Assembly: GCA_008933995.1 (NCBI GenBank)
Contig: WARS01000016.1
Span: forward strand, 11,789,848-11,853,847
Reading direction: 5' to 3'
Origin: Datnioides undecimradiatus
Taxonomy: Eukaryota; Chordata; Actinopteri; Lobotiformes; Datnioididae
DNA: 64,000 nucleotides
Shown: positions 24,778 through 37,922 of the stretch, piece by piece
How positions within the stretch are numbered: position 1 is the first letter of the stretch
Layout of the letters: the number at the start of each line of letters is the position of its first letter
Notes under the pieces: generated by a model
The model's input: only the letters and a program-made list of their open reading frames with translations
What the model was told of the DNA's origin: nothing
Database searches by the model: none
Position numbers and translations under genes: made by a program

Positions 24778-25408
24778 CTGAGGAACGAATGACAAAACGT
24801 TCACATCAGAATAATTTTCATGCAGGCGCTGTAAAATGTCAACTATTCTCCCCAGATTTTCTGACAGTGCCTGTGAAATGTTTGCCTCCTTTAATAAATG
24901 TTACATTGTGTTTTAACTTAACCTTAACCACCAGTGAGTGACGATGACATGATAGGCTTACTGTGTTGTGATTTGGATGCTGTATAGTCACTGTCATTCT
25001 TAAGCACAGCAACAGCATGCCTCCTATTCAACTGATAATACCCTGCTCTCACAGCAAAGAGGAAAAGAGAAAATGGCACATTTTGTTCTACTTCCCCCCT
25101 TTCCCTCTATTCCCATTCCTCCCTCCCTCCCTCTCTGGCTCCTCATTAGTCTCATAGCTCTTTCTTCCTTTCTCTCTCTTTCTATCTCTGTCAGGAACAA
25201 CCAACTGTAGAGCCGAAAAGCGTCTTTTATCGCCTCCTGTTTCTGCAGTTGTTACAATAATTCATTTCCCACTCTGCGCTTGGTATTCCCATCTTGGAAT
25301 ACTGGGGTCACGTTTTATGAGTGATGTGGGAGATGTAGTAAATTCTGGGAAGCCAGTGTGACCGGAGTCATGGGGACCTTTGTAATTTAACTGGAATGTT
25401 GTCACATA

Positions 25409-25461
<53 letters not shown>

Positions 25462-25948
25462 CAGATACACACACAGCTTGTGCCAGATGTGCACTGTGGT
25501 TTTCCCATTGTTCCCAATAATAGAATTCCTGATCCCACGCAAAAGGGCCAGGAATATTGATTTAATTTTCATTGGCCATTCAAAGCACGGGCATAATTTT
25601 CATATCACGGGGAGGCATTTGAAATATTAAATGTCAATGAAATTCTCTGTTCATTGGCTCATCATAAAAATGTGCTCGACCCGTGGAGAGTTTGTTAAGT
25701 GACATTCTACACGATACCATGGAATAATATGGGCCTGGAGTGTGTCTAATGAGAACCAGTGTTTCAAAATTGCCTCTATATGCTGAGATCAAGCTGTCTT
25801 AATATAGCAGCAGTGACTTTGAAAGAGATGTCATTCTGCCACAAGGTACAAAACGCTTCAGGCGCTGGCATCAAAAAGTGACACCCAACCCTGGATTTTG
25901 AGCATGTGTGCATGTGTGAACGTGGGTGAGCTTGTTTAACAGACTTAC
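24778..25948 (-). other. adgrl3: adgrl3 intron between the microexon and the olfactomedin exon
   Basis: A 1171-base intron downstream of the microexon. It carries a (CA)24 run and an AT-rich block at about 25500-25690 that looks like a conserved non-coding element. No other exon was seen. Confidence 0.85.
25412..25460. repeat. (CA)n microsatellite
   Basis: About 24 CA units, starting roughly 490 bases downstream of the microexon in transcript orientation. Confidence 0.97.
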
Positions 25949-25963
25949 CTTTTTGTTCTACTT
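25949..25963 (-). CDS. adgrl3: adgrl3 15-nt microexon encoding KVEQK between lectin and olfactomedin domains
   Basis: On the minus strand AAGTAGAACAAAAAG is bounded by GTGCAG| and |GTAAGT. Joined after the phase-1 base of the preceding exon it reads Lys-Val-Glu-Gln-Lys, and its last G plus TG of the next exon makes Val. This is exactly the KVEQK insert known in mammalian latrophilins at the lectin/olfactomedin linker (splice site A), where inclusion alters ligand binding. Position (in the correct intron), length, phase and both splice sites agree. A long CT tract (about 26001-26028) and a UGC at the acceptor resemble neuronal microexon architecture. It is probably a cassette exon, since skipping keeps the frame. 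Confidence 0.94.
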
Positions 25964-26923
25964 CTGCACGAGCCATAGGCAAAAGATTTGAAGGGGATAA
26001 AAAGAGAGAAAGAGAGAGAGACAAGAGACAAAAATAGATTAATGATGCAATAATAAGGAAATCATGATAATACAATCTCAGATCTCCATAATCGTTCTCA
26101 TATTTCATCCTAACCTTGTGAGAGTGCCAGGATGCTCTCCGTGTGTGATTGGTAATAACATTACGTAAGCGTCTGAGGAGACTGCACTGCAATGGGGAAG
26201 CTATCTGACAGTAGTGCATCTCACATATGTCACACATACACACACACACACACGAGAGAAGAGACACACATACGTGCCATGCAGGCAGACAGAGAGAGGG
26301 AGAGGGACACTGAGAGCAAACACACACGACCATGACACAACATGGAAAAACACGTGCAAATTCATAGCACCCATTGTGATCCTGTCCCTCGAGCATGACA
26401 AAATACAGCAATACAAAATGACCTGCGATAATGAGCTCTTTAATGTATGCTAATAGCAACAGAGCAATGAAAACCAGAAAATTGATTTGATTACTGGGAT
26501 AGCATTTCAGTGGACCAGCCAAAACTGCCACATTAAAATGCTTTCTGATGCACAGTGGGTGAGCAAATGCTTTGTGTGTGTCACCTACTCTGTGTGACTC
26601 TGTGCAATCATCTGTGTGTGGAGGTGGGAACATACTGAACACACTGGTTTGCTTCAACCCTAACACCAATTCCTCCGTCTATTATATTCAAAGCTTTATC
26701 CTTAGAGCTTCAATGGAGGGTTGCTCATGTTGCCCCGCAATGAAATGTGCGCACTTGCTCGAAACCTCTTAAACATATGAATTCCATTCCACTTTTCTCC
26801 CGGGGGGGACCGAGTGGAATGTGAACATGGCAGAAACCTAATCCTGCAGGCAGTGCCCTTGTGTCTCTCAAGACCGTTAGAGACCTGCTGAATAGAACTG
26901 GTCCCCTGAGAGAAGAAACAAGT

Positions 26924-27008
26924 AGAGGAGAGGAGGAGAGGAGAGGAGAGGAGAGGAGAGGAGAAGAGAGGAGAGGAGAGGAGGGGAGAGAGAGGAGAGG
27001 AGAGAGAG
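26924..27008. repeat. (GGAGA)n minisatellite-like purine tract
   Basis: Around 85 bases of imperfect GGAGA units, purine-only on the plus strand. Confidence 0.93.
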
Positions 27009-27348
27009 CTGCTGAATCCTCAAAGGAAAATCATTTGGAAGGACTTCCGGATGCCACATGTTTATATATAGCACAAGTGCACTACATATTGCACCGTGCA
27101 TGCATAAATTCTTTAACACATTAAAGCCAAAACTCATCACCAACCACAAGACACACATGTGACACACAGGAACACACAGACATACGCCCACACACTCACT
27201 CTCACGGACACACGCACAAGCAACCATTAAATCCTAGGCTCATGAAAAATGCATGGTAACTAGTGCGGCTTAGCACAACTCCCGATAAATAAGCAATCTC
27301 TGGAAGGAGATCGTGTTAAACCTAAAACAAGTGTGTGTATATGCGTGT

Positions 27349-27350
<2 letters not shown>

Positions 27351-27380
<30 letters not shown>
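27351..27380. repeat. (GT)n microsatellite
   Basis: Fifteen GT units preceded by related TGTGTATATGCGTG sequence. Confidence 0.96.
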
Positions 27381-27381
<1 letters not shown>

Positions 27382-29181
27382 CTGTTACAAGATATAAAAT
27401 GGTTCACCACAAGGAAGCAGTTCCCTTGTGTGAGAAGCTGGGAAAGCAAGCAGATAGTGTGTCTGTGCTGGGCGGTGGGTGTGCGAGCAATGCAACGACA
27501 GATATTGATAAAAGAAACACACAAACTGTACATGCACATACAAAGAGACACACTGTGGTTGAGAAGACAGGGATTAATGACACCGAACAATAAGGACAAT
27601 AAACACAAGCGTCTCAACTCACAGACACGAAGGAAAACACGCAGAGTTCAAGGTTGCCGGCAACTAATAGATTTCAAATGAAAAAGTGTGGCGGCAACAA
27701 GTATACCAAATGGCACACAAAATGTCAAACAAATGTCATTCAATTTGTATTGTTGCTTGGCGCTTCCCTAGATTAGCGGGTGCCTCCGTTGCTGACCTCA
27801 TTGCGAGACTATTTTTCGATGCATCTCTGTTTTTAATCTCCATGACAAGAGTGAGAAACGTTTTCCACAAATCACAGCCATTCATCTCTCAGTGTGCAGG
27901 ATTTAACAGAGTGAATGCAGGTTGGTTGAGACATTCGTCGAAAGGTTTTCTCAAGGTTAGCTCATGCATGCAAGACGATACAAGAGATGAGAGGCCTTTT
28001 GTGCAACAGCTAATTCAGCTCTGAGTGTGGCTGCAAGAAGAAGAAAAGAAATATGGACCACAACAGCTTGAAAGAATATGTCCTTGTTTCCAAGAAAACA
28101 TCGATGAGAAAGCGTCTTCTCTCAATCTTTCTCTCACTGTTATTCGTAGTTAAATTCTGCAGAGGTGTGGTGCGTTTTTATCTACCCAGTATCTTTGATT
28201 GATCATTTGCAAAACCACTTAGACTGCACTATTGAAGAAGTAGAAAAAAAGAGCTAGGAAAAAAAATCTGCTCATTTATTCTGAGCAGGGCTTTGAATGA
28301 ATATTAGAAAACAATAGCAGAACAATAACACTAACAGTAACGCGCTGTTGTGAGACTGTGTCGCCTGTCTAGTTTCAGATTCATTAAAAATCATCTAAAT
28401 ATTCATTAATATCTGTGTTAGTATCTTCTCAATTTGTCAAAATGTCTTTAATCCCATGAGCAGCTCTGACACTGTACCTTGGATGCCTCCTCTGTCTTTT
28501 TCCCTCTCCCTTTTCCATTTCTATCTCTCTCTCTCTCACACACACACTCGCCACACACACAGAGTCAGTGTTAACCTGACTGTGCTGCAGTGTAAAGATA
28601 ATTAGCATTTTTATTGAAAGCATATGGTTTATTAAGGAGGTATTCGTCTAGGAGGGAAGACGGTGTGTGAGTGTCTATGTGTGTGTGTAATATGTGTGTA
28701 TGCGTGTTCCTGCAGACGAGTGGCGACAGCAGCCTCACCACTATTATCTCTGATCTCCAATCAGCTCAGCCGGCTAAAGCCCAAGGTCATTTGTGGACAC
28801 GGACCTTTTCCTCTTTCGCTCTCTCTCTCTCCATTATTCTATTCTTCCTCTCTGTCCTCTCGTCCTCACCTGCCATTCTCCTTCGTCATTTCACGCCTTA
28901 CTTTTCTCCTGATTCATTCTCCCCATTGCGTCCTCTTTATTTCCACCCCTTCCCCCAACCCAAACTCTGTCCACCTCTCACACTGTGTCTTTTTATCAGT
29001 TAATTCATTCTTTCTGTTCCTCGTCTGTTGGCCTCGTCTAACCTATTTCTCTCTATCTCTGTTTCAGCTGTCGCTCCCTCGCTCGCTTGCTCGCTCACCC
29101 CGTCTCCCTCCTTCTGTCTCTGGTTCCTTTCCATCTTCCCTCGCTCTCTCTGGGAAAACACAAAATCGCCTGCATATGTGT

Positions 29182-29231
29182 ACACACAAACACACACACA
29201 CACACACCCACACACACACACACCCACACAC
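29182..29231. repeat. (CA)n microsatellite, interrupted
   Basis: CA units with CCC-type interruptions, at the end of a pyrimidine-rich region. Confidence 0.93.
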
Positions 29232-31073
29232 GTATAGTATACTGTGCAGGCGCATACAGAGAGACGTGCGCACAGACGCACACAAGGACACGCTCCTAGC
29301 TGTGAGCAATTGTTTCCACGACAACACGCATGCATATACACGCACACTCACACACACACGAACAGAGCTCTTCTCATGTTATCATGATGAAGTTATTCCA
29401 AGGGTCCAATCGGACAGAAGTCTTTAATTGGACAAACAAGAAGGTGATTTTATCTTTTAATTAGCTTTCCTACTGAGCCAAGCTCTATTGTCTAAAATAG
29501 ACTGCATGGGTATTGCATAACATATCAGTGGCTTTTCTGATTAATACACTAAATGTGGTAGTAGGCTAATTGCTTCATAACGACAGTTGGAGAGCCAGGG
29601 TCCACTGCATGAAGATGAGGAAATGGATAATGATCCCAAGTGGTCCCGGCTTTTTTCTAATGGACGACCATGAATGAAACAATGAAAATCATCATATATC
29701 TTTTTCTGCAGTACAGAATATCTGTAGAGATTAAATGTATCCATGTGTGAGAGCTGCCTTGGAGAAGCAATTTGTACAGTGGTGTGCTAATGTATGGATA
29801 TTTATAGTCTGCCTGCAGTGCTATGAGCAAGTATACACAGGTGGCTAATTACCGCCAAAGCTAGCTGGCTAGTTTGGCACATGACTGCCACACACTCATA
29901 CCACAGAGAGCCAGAGAGAGAAAGCAAGAGAGCACTTGATTTTTGCTTTGGAAAACAGCCAAAAACCTGCAGTGTGGGGAGGAGAGATGAAGAGCTGTGA
30001 AGGTAGTGCAAGCCAAAAATCCTTAAGAAAAAAAATAAAGGAGAGGAGGTGGAGGGGCAAAATTTCCCTGAAAACTGAACCGCACATGATTTAATTACCT
30101 GTTTTACAATCCACTTTGAGATTTGTTTACAATATCTATGTAGTGGGAAACATAACAGCTCTACTTCAACATCAGTGCTCAGGAAAAGTGCATCCACAAT
30201 ATGAAGTTGGGTCTCTTTGGAGCTCGGCTCATTTTCTTTCCACGCAATCAATTTCTGATACGCAACACCTGGCCTCCGAGGCGATCAGCAGGGGTCAGGT
30301 GTGCATGCGCACACCCACCAGCACTACCAGGGTGCTTAATGTCGAGAGACACCTTGTTGAGTTGTGGATGTCCCTTCACATTAGCCATTTGAGCGCACTC
30401 GAGCCAACCCTGCCTTCGAATGTAAACATGATTTGTTCAAGTTGTGTAAAGTCATGTGTTTTAGGAATGCGACAGTTTGAGTACACTGTCATATATTTCA
30501 GAAAATAAGCCTCCTTTATTGATCCGTCCTGATTTACTGCAACATTATGGAGATGTATCACCACTTAATGTCTTACAAAAGGTATCTTTCACAACAACGC
30601 AGCTGACAGGATTGATTTGCTATGTCAGGCACGCCAGTGTGATCATAGACGCCTGGCCATCTGAATGGCAGCGAACAGGAGTACCCCTGTCTAACGTTCA
30701 GACCTTACTGTGCCTTTCAAAGAAAATTGATTTCATAAATATTTGAAGGATGCGATGTGAGGGCTCTGTGAAGGGTTTCACCACGTAAAGCTTCAGGTAT
30801 CCTTTAACCAAACAATGTAAAAAGTGTTGACTCACAGTATATACAGCATTTTACTTTTATCCAACATATTTTTCTCTGCAACATTGTTCAACATTTCTCA
30901 TAGCTAAAAACACCCACAAGAGCCAGGTAGTGTATCACAGCGCTACCTGATCCAGCCTGAACACTTAGTCAGAACACAGAAACTGCTAATGTACTGGCAA
31001 AGGCCCTCTCTCTCTCTCTATCTCTCTACAGTGCTCAGTCGCTCTCTCCTTCTCTATCTTTTTCTCTGTTGCG

Positions 31074-31076
<3 letters not shown>

Positions 31077-31106
<30 letters not shown>
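31077..31106. repeat. (CT)n microsatellite
   Basis: About 14 CT units, with a related shorter run at about 31006-31027. Confidence 0.95.
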
Positions 31107-31108
<2 letters not shown>

Positions 31109-33066
31109 GATGTCCCTCCCTCTGTTAGCCGAGCTCTCTAATGACTTTGGTTTCAGATGCTGTCTATTTTTGCGGGAGGGAAACGTTACCCTGGCGGCCC
31201 CATTGTTTATCAGATCAACACGCAACTCATCTCCCTTTGCACTGAGTTGCTCCTGAGCTACTGTTCCTCACAGTGATTAATCTACAAACTAGGCAGTGCA
31301 GTATTTTCAAGCAGGCGTGCACTTATAACACCGATTAAGATGGAACATGCAGACAAATCTCAAATGAATGGGTGAGATGAGAATGAAAACACTCACTGAC
31401 ACACACCCTGTTTCAATGCATGCTTGTGTGCGGTGTGTTAGGGTGTGCGCGCGCACTTGGTGGGGCATTAAGCAGGTATCAGGTTGTGTTTCCATCTGCT
31501 CCAGAGAGGGCTCTGATAGTCCTATTATTTAATCTGCTGGTCATTCTAGACGCCAGGCAAGAGCCGTTTACCCAGACATAATTGAATGCTTCAGTGTGGG
31601 AGATCACCTTGGCCGTCTGTATGGACCGCGGTGCCAAGGCTGTACACTCAGACCACGTTAGACAAAGATTTGTGCAGAACTTTAGAGGAAATAAAGCAAT
31701 AAAAACTTCAAAATATTTTGTTCCAATCAGGCACTTTGTGATAGCGCTCAAACACAACAGAAGTGTAGAGAAAGTTGATTATTGTGACTCAAACGTTTCC
31801 CAAATGTACATAAAAATAATCCAAATTAAGAAGCTAATTTACCTTGTTTTTAAAAGATTTCACTTCAAATGTCTTCAAAACAAGTGCTTTTCTAACTATT
31901 TTTGGGTAAAAGTGACAGTTACAGACAAGACTAAATGGGTTTTTGAAGAGGGATTTTATGACTGCAAATAAATCTCAAGTGCATCTAAACTTCAACTCTG
32001 AATGTCTGCCCGTCTTTTAGACCACAGACATATTTGTAGCGAACAAAACATGTCAGCAACAAGATATACAGCACTTGCACAAAACACATACAGGCAAATT
32101 TTCATCTCCCAACAGCCATGCTGCTTTGGGATTTTACATTTATGTGAGTTTTACAAAGGAAACCATATGTCGTGGTTAAATTATATAGACACATTTCTAA
32201 AAAAAACCAACCTGAATAACATGTATTTTCATCTGAATGTTAACGAGTTACCACTGAATTGAAAAAGTTTATTTCCAACATGAGGTATTTTCTACTCCAT
32301 TACTAACTTACTGAGTAATATTTACTCTGTTTTTGTATTGAATGCACTACAATGTTGTTACCTAGCATTATTAATTTTTCCTCAGGAAAAAGTAAAATAT
32401 GATGTGTACAAAGTAAATTTGAATGCCTCTTGCGATAGAAAAGTAACTTGTGTTGCTTTAGCTTTTTTTTTTTTCATAAAAGTGAAGACTGAAGTTGCAG
32501 AAATGTAGCTTCGCCTTTGCACAAAACCACTTAACTGGACTGTAGTGTGAAACAAACATCAAGGAGAAATAGATGCCTGTAATCCACCAAGTCTCCACCC
32601 TGAACCCTTGTGCATCTATTATGCAGTATGCTGTAACCTAGATTTTAGGGAAAATTATTCTGATAACAATAAAAAAAATATACTTTCCCATTTGTTGGGC
32701 TATCTTTGCAATGAATGTTTCACTCCAGTGAATACGACCTCCCAGTCTGTTATCACATGGTCAAAGGTCATATCACCATCTGTCATCACTGGAGCTCATC
32801 CTAACTCCAACCCTGTCTCATCCTTCCTCTCTGGGACATTCCCAGTGAGCTGTGTAATCAGTTTCCCATATAAACTTCTTCTGATGCTCACATCACTGAT
32901 ACTTAGTTTGGATTCAGAATGCATGATGTTGTTGATTAGTCATTAAAACATTGTAGGCTTTTCACAACCTAACAACGAATATAAGTTTCAAGTACATGAC
33001 AAGTAGCAGTGCCATTGTTTAGGTAAGAGGTAAAAAAAACAAAAAAACAAACCCAAAACAACTTAC

Positions 33067-33176
33067 TGTATGGGACACACTCATACTGGACTTCCAAGTA
33101 TTTGTATGTGCCGGGGCAGGGGTCAGGGAAGACGTCAGGCCCAGCCACCACTGCACACTGGGTACGATTGTTGCAT
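33067..33176 (-). CDS. adgrl3: adgrl3 exon: RBL/SUEL lectin domain, second part
   Basis: This 110-nt exon encodes residues 90-126 and one base of codon 127, completing the lectin domain: [20 protein letters not shown], then [18 protein letters not shown] is an N-glycosylation sequon. The acceptor is CATGTAG|ATGC and the donor is TACA|GTAAGT. The phase-1 end lets it join either to the 15-nt microexon (giving PY-KVEQK-VFLCPG) or straight to the olfactomedin exon (giving PY-M-FLCPG). The peptide is nearly identical to mammalian ADGRL3. Confidence 0.97.
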
Positions 33177-36100
33177 CTACATGGGGAGAAGGCAGATATG
33201 TTAGTAGAGCACATCCAGATGCACAGATACACTTCTCACACACACTGAGAGATACACACGTGTCTTTGAAATCCAAAGAGTGTGCTGTAATATACATTGA
33301 GATGTGTTATAGCCACTCATGAAATCACCACATTCACACTCAAGAATCATCTGTGTTTAAGGACCCTTTAGATTGACACAAGAGCAGGTAATATGTCCTT
33401 GCTGGTGTACCTGGAGTGAACATTACACTAATGGAATCATTGAGTTCAGTCGTGACCAAGGTGGTCCACAATGGCCGCTGAAGAGCTGTTGTGCAAGAAC
33501 ACTTCTGGTGTGTGCGTATGCGTGTGTGTGTGCGTGCGTGTGTGCGTGCGTGTGCGTGTATAGCAGTGAGAATAATAACCTATGGCTTTAAAAGTATTTT
33601 GCCCCAGACTCGAGATAATTAATTTTAATTATCAGGGGGCCCTCTCCTCTGACACACAAAAAGTAAGTACTTCTCACTCTTATTAACACTGGTTATGTAC
33701 AGTATAGCAGCACACTATGTATGTTTACTAGGTGCTTTAGAGGGTTTGTGCTTGCATGCATGTCGTTGTCCGGCAATAAAAATGCATATATGACATTTAT
33801 GCGTAATTGTTTGTAAGTTAACATGCCAGGACTGGTCCTCACCACCAAAGATGATTTGTTGCAGGATGTTTGTTTCCCATGTGTTATCATGACAGATGCA
33901 TGTAATAACATAGCCTGCTATCCCACACTGAAGGGCCACTTTATCTCAATGAAGCTTCCTGGTTTGAATAAATTATTGAAATAACGTGAATGAAACATCA
34001 TGCGCAAGACTATGGACAACGAAACCATGAGGAGAAAAGGTCTATTTTCAGAAGGCTGATACTCCATTTCTCCTCTCGTCTGAATATTTTCCTTCAATTA
34101 GTACAACTGTTCTGTCTCTCCCTCTTTTACTCTCTGCGCACCTGTCAAACAGGTGACACTCACATTAAAAACATTCACATTCCCCCATTGAGATATTTTT
34201 AATGAGCATGCCAAACCCCTCAAGTCTCTTTTCTTACAGTATCATTCAACAATTTGCATAATGAAATATGCATGAGAGCTAATTTAATTTTTAGTTCAAT
34301 ATTCACATATAACACTGAGAGCTAATGTAGGCTACACGTACACTGACGGTGACGTGGACTGGTGTTTGCTGCTCAGAGGTGTGTCTGTGGTCAAGGTTTA
34401 AAAGGTTTAAACCTCTATGCGTTGCGTTGTCTGTCATATTCTAATAACAATACCCGCCGGTCTTCTCTCCTCTCTCCCTCCGTTCTTTTTTCTCGCCTCT
34501 GTGCTTTTTAATTTCTTGCCCCGGTGCCTTCATCATCGGTCACCTGTCATCAGTGCAAGTTGTGGACTGAGGGAGGGGGGGGCACAAACTGACACATCTC
34601 CACAACTTTGCTCACAACACCCACCAATGGATACGACTGGCTGGCCCCCAGTGGCGAATCAGACCCCATTTAATGACCTCAACTATGTGCGAGTGCAAAA
34701 GCTGTACAGTAGTTATGATGTCATCACACAGGAACATTAAGTCAAGCGATGAGAGCTACCTGTTTCACTCAAAACTTTGTATCACAAGAGCTCCCACAGC
34801 CGTATGAGCGGCAATAATTATTTCCACAGACAGACTTGAAAGAGAAGGAATCTCAACACCAAGAAACCCCAGGAGCTCATAAAAATGTCTCATCCCCAAA
34901 GAGGGAGGGAATAAAATCCAACTGAAACAAAAAGACGCCAGGTAACTGGGCAGTGAAACCGTATGACATCAAAAAGTCCCTGAGCAAAGCGAGCAGAATG
35001 TATTACTGAAATAAAATACTTTTTTTTCAAAAAGCCCAGATGCAGAAAACAGAGTAAAAACATGCAAATGTGTGCGAAGAGAAAAAAGGGGAGAAAGAAA
35101 ATAACTTTTGCAGGAGCTGTGCAAACGTGTGTGTGCATGTGTGTGAGTGTGAGTGTGTGTCTGTGTGTGTGCGTGTGTGTGTGCGCGTGTCTGTTTATTT
35201 CTACTTTATGATACTGCACAAAAGGCTCAATTTTTGGGACTTTCACGGCTGAGTCATAAAGCACTGAAGGTTATTGACTGGTATTTTAAATAGAGGGTAT
35301 AGAGCAAAGATTTGACATTATCTCATGTGCGCTCTATCTCTCCGCTATCACTCCTTCGTTCTCCGTCTAGTTTTTTCTCTGCACTACCTTTCTTTTCCTC
35401 CTCCCCACACTCCCTAAACCCAGATAATAAACTAATTTCTTTCTCAGCCTTTGTCTTCATCCTTCCCACCAAGGAATTATTCCTCTCCGTTCCTCCTTCT
35501 TTGTCTCTCATTCCGACTGTCTGTTTTTTTCTTTGTCTGTTTATCTGTCTTAAACCCACTTAGCTGCAGTTTCCGAAGTCACACCCAGATATATGTGGTA
35601 GGCCTCTTATTGCTGGTTTCTCTCTCTCCCTCTCTCTCTGTCCTCTCTCCCTCCTTAATATCTTTCTCATTCTTGCCTCCCTCAGGGCGTCATCTCCAGC
35701 CTCCCTCTGTTTCTCCCTCGATCCCTCAATCCTTAGTAAAGCCTGTACTGACGTCACCATTCTGTCTGAGCCCGTAGTCTGAGTCAGATTCAAAAAAGAC
35801 TCCCTAATGTCCCCAGTACCTCCATCTCCTTCGCTCTCTCTCTCTCTCTCACTGTAAGCCTCAGTGCTTCTCTGCCAATGCGTTTATCCAGCAGCCTAAC
35901 AAAGCATAAAAACATCAGCAAAAATTCACAATCCATGTCCTCTCTGCATTCTGGACCACAATGAATATGTCTGCAGAACATCCACATAGGTCACACACAC
36001 ATATACTCTTGCAACATACTTCCCCCCCCCACTACTTTCAAACATCAAAATAGCTCAATATTTCACGTGCGTTTTTCTTGGTGTTGGCAGAACAGCTCCT

Positions 36101-36479
36101 TTTTTTAATTAGCATGACCACATCAAAACAAGGCAGTGGCCTGGATACCGCCTTGCCTGCTGGCTTTCTTCCCTGCAACGTGCAACACACACATGCTCAC
36201 AAGCGCACAAACAAACTATTCACTAACAAAGCCGAGCTGTGGCAGGGAGGGAAAGAGAAAGCTGCGATGCTGCAGTGGGTGCTGCTGTTGTTATTGTCTC
36301 TGATGTTTTTCACTTTGTTTGGCAGACCTCCCTTCACTCCGTCTCTGTCTCTCTGTCTCTATCCCTCATATAAACATAACTGACTGACTGATGATTTGAT
36401 GAGGCTGACGCTGGATGATGGCGCGCGTGTGTGGGTATGTGTGTGCATATGTGAGCAGATGTAAAAATGGAATAAATAT

Positions 36480-36506
36480 TTGTGTGTGTGTGTGTGTGTG
36501 TGTGTG
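36480..36506. repeat. (TG)n microsatellite
   Basis: About 13 TG units. Confidence 0.95.
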
Positions 36507-37886
36507 CATGCATCTGCCTGCATGTGTGTACGTGCTTGACTGCAGATGTGTTGAAGAACTATATAATTACAGAGCAAGTGAGAGCTGGGAACTAATCCTC
36601 ATGAGTTGAAAGAGGTGTCTGAGAGTGAGTGACGCACAAAGCCTCAGCACAGTCTTCTGGAATCAACATTCAAATACAGTCAAAGCACTCCGCAACACTG
36701 TCTGAGTCATTTACAACAGTGTGTGAACATGCTTAGCACATACAAACTTTCTGGAATGCTGTCTGAATGTCATAAACACACACGCAAACACACAAACACA
36801 TACCCACACACCAGACAGCACTGCCTGAATACACACAAACACTTCACAACACTGGCAGCATATTAACATGTAGATTAATGTTCCAGAATGCTGTGGGAAC
36901 ATTCTACAACTAAGCAACAAGCATTCTGAAAGTGCTCAATGATAAAATATATGATACATATTAAGCTGCTACTGTGTCATAAGTAAAACTGCAAGAAATA
37001 GGACTACATTACATTTATTTGGGAGCGTTCTACTTCATTGGACACGTTCATACGTGGATCGAACCACTAACCATCTGTTAATATCCATGCTACAACCAGT
37101 ATAATGTTCATTACTGCTGCTCGGAAAATACACATTTTGATAAACCTAAAAGAATATTTGCTCTGAATGTGTGATAGAGGTGGAACCAACCAAATAAGGA
37201 AATTCCATAAAACTCGAAAGTGTTTGAGTTTGTAGTCATCAAAAATGGGTTAACCCATTTAGATAATAGATTCTGTAACAACACAGTATCCCATTCAGCA
37301 TTTCTCTTTTGAATCTTTCCTGCTTCTTGGGTTTGCTTTTAATATTCTACCGCAAATCTTCAACCACTGCAACCACACCTGCAGTGGGGTCGAACTGAAG
37401 ATCAGCCATATCCAAATTTTTACTAGCTCTCTTCCAATGAATGTAATATTCAAAATTTTCTAGCTATGATCCCTGCTAATTAAAACTTCTATGGTACTCA
37501 ATCCTTCCTATCCATCTGTTATTATGGGCATGTCTTAGCTAGTTTGCCCCTGGACACTTTAGTCCAACCATGGCATCTAGCCACAAAGGTCAAGGATTTG
37601 CAGGAGCTACCTTTAAAATAGAACAATCACATAAACAATGATATAACAACGTCTAACTACGATCCATCTCTAACACATGGATCAAGCCGCATGATCTATG
37701 AATGAGAAAGGCTGTGTTTCAAGGTTGTGTTTTAAGTCATTAGTGGGAGGAGGGATAAGTGGGATTTTAAGTTTCTTCCTACTTCTGGAACAAAACAATA
37801 TAGTTCCGCTTTCACTTTGGTACTTTGAAGTCTGCTGAAAGATGATTGGTGCTGACAATTGTCTGAGCATTTAAGACTTGATCAGA

Positions 37887-37920
<34 letters not shown>
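37887..37920. repeat. (ATT)n microsatellite
   Basis: About 11 ATT units. Confidence 0.96.

Positions 37921-37922
<2 letters not shown>

Larger units (their letters stand above)
25964..33066 (-). other. adgrl3: adgrl3 intron between lectin exon and microexon
   Basis: About 7.1 kb. Its 3' end has the CT-rich tract and UGC typical of neuronal microexons. It also holds a GGAGA minisatellite, GT, CA and CT microsatellites and pyrimidine-rich stretches. Long open frames at 25776-26669 (minus) and 28663-29427 (plus) are low-complexity chance frames. Confidence 0.85.

Noticed and set aside
25776..26669. 297-codon open frame on the minus strand
   Set aside because: It runs through the CT tract, the microexon and CA repeats, has no domain, and reads through the microexon splice sites. 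It is a chance frame in intron sequence.
27686..28024. 112-codon plus-strand open frame in a CpG-richer stretch
   Set aside because: No homology recognised; a conserved non-coding stretch is a simpler explanation.
28663..29427. 254-codon open frame on the plus strand
   Set aside because: Almost entirely Ser/Leu/Pro and Thr-His repeats from pyrimidine-rich and (CA)n DNA.
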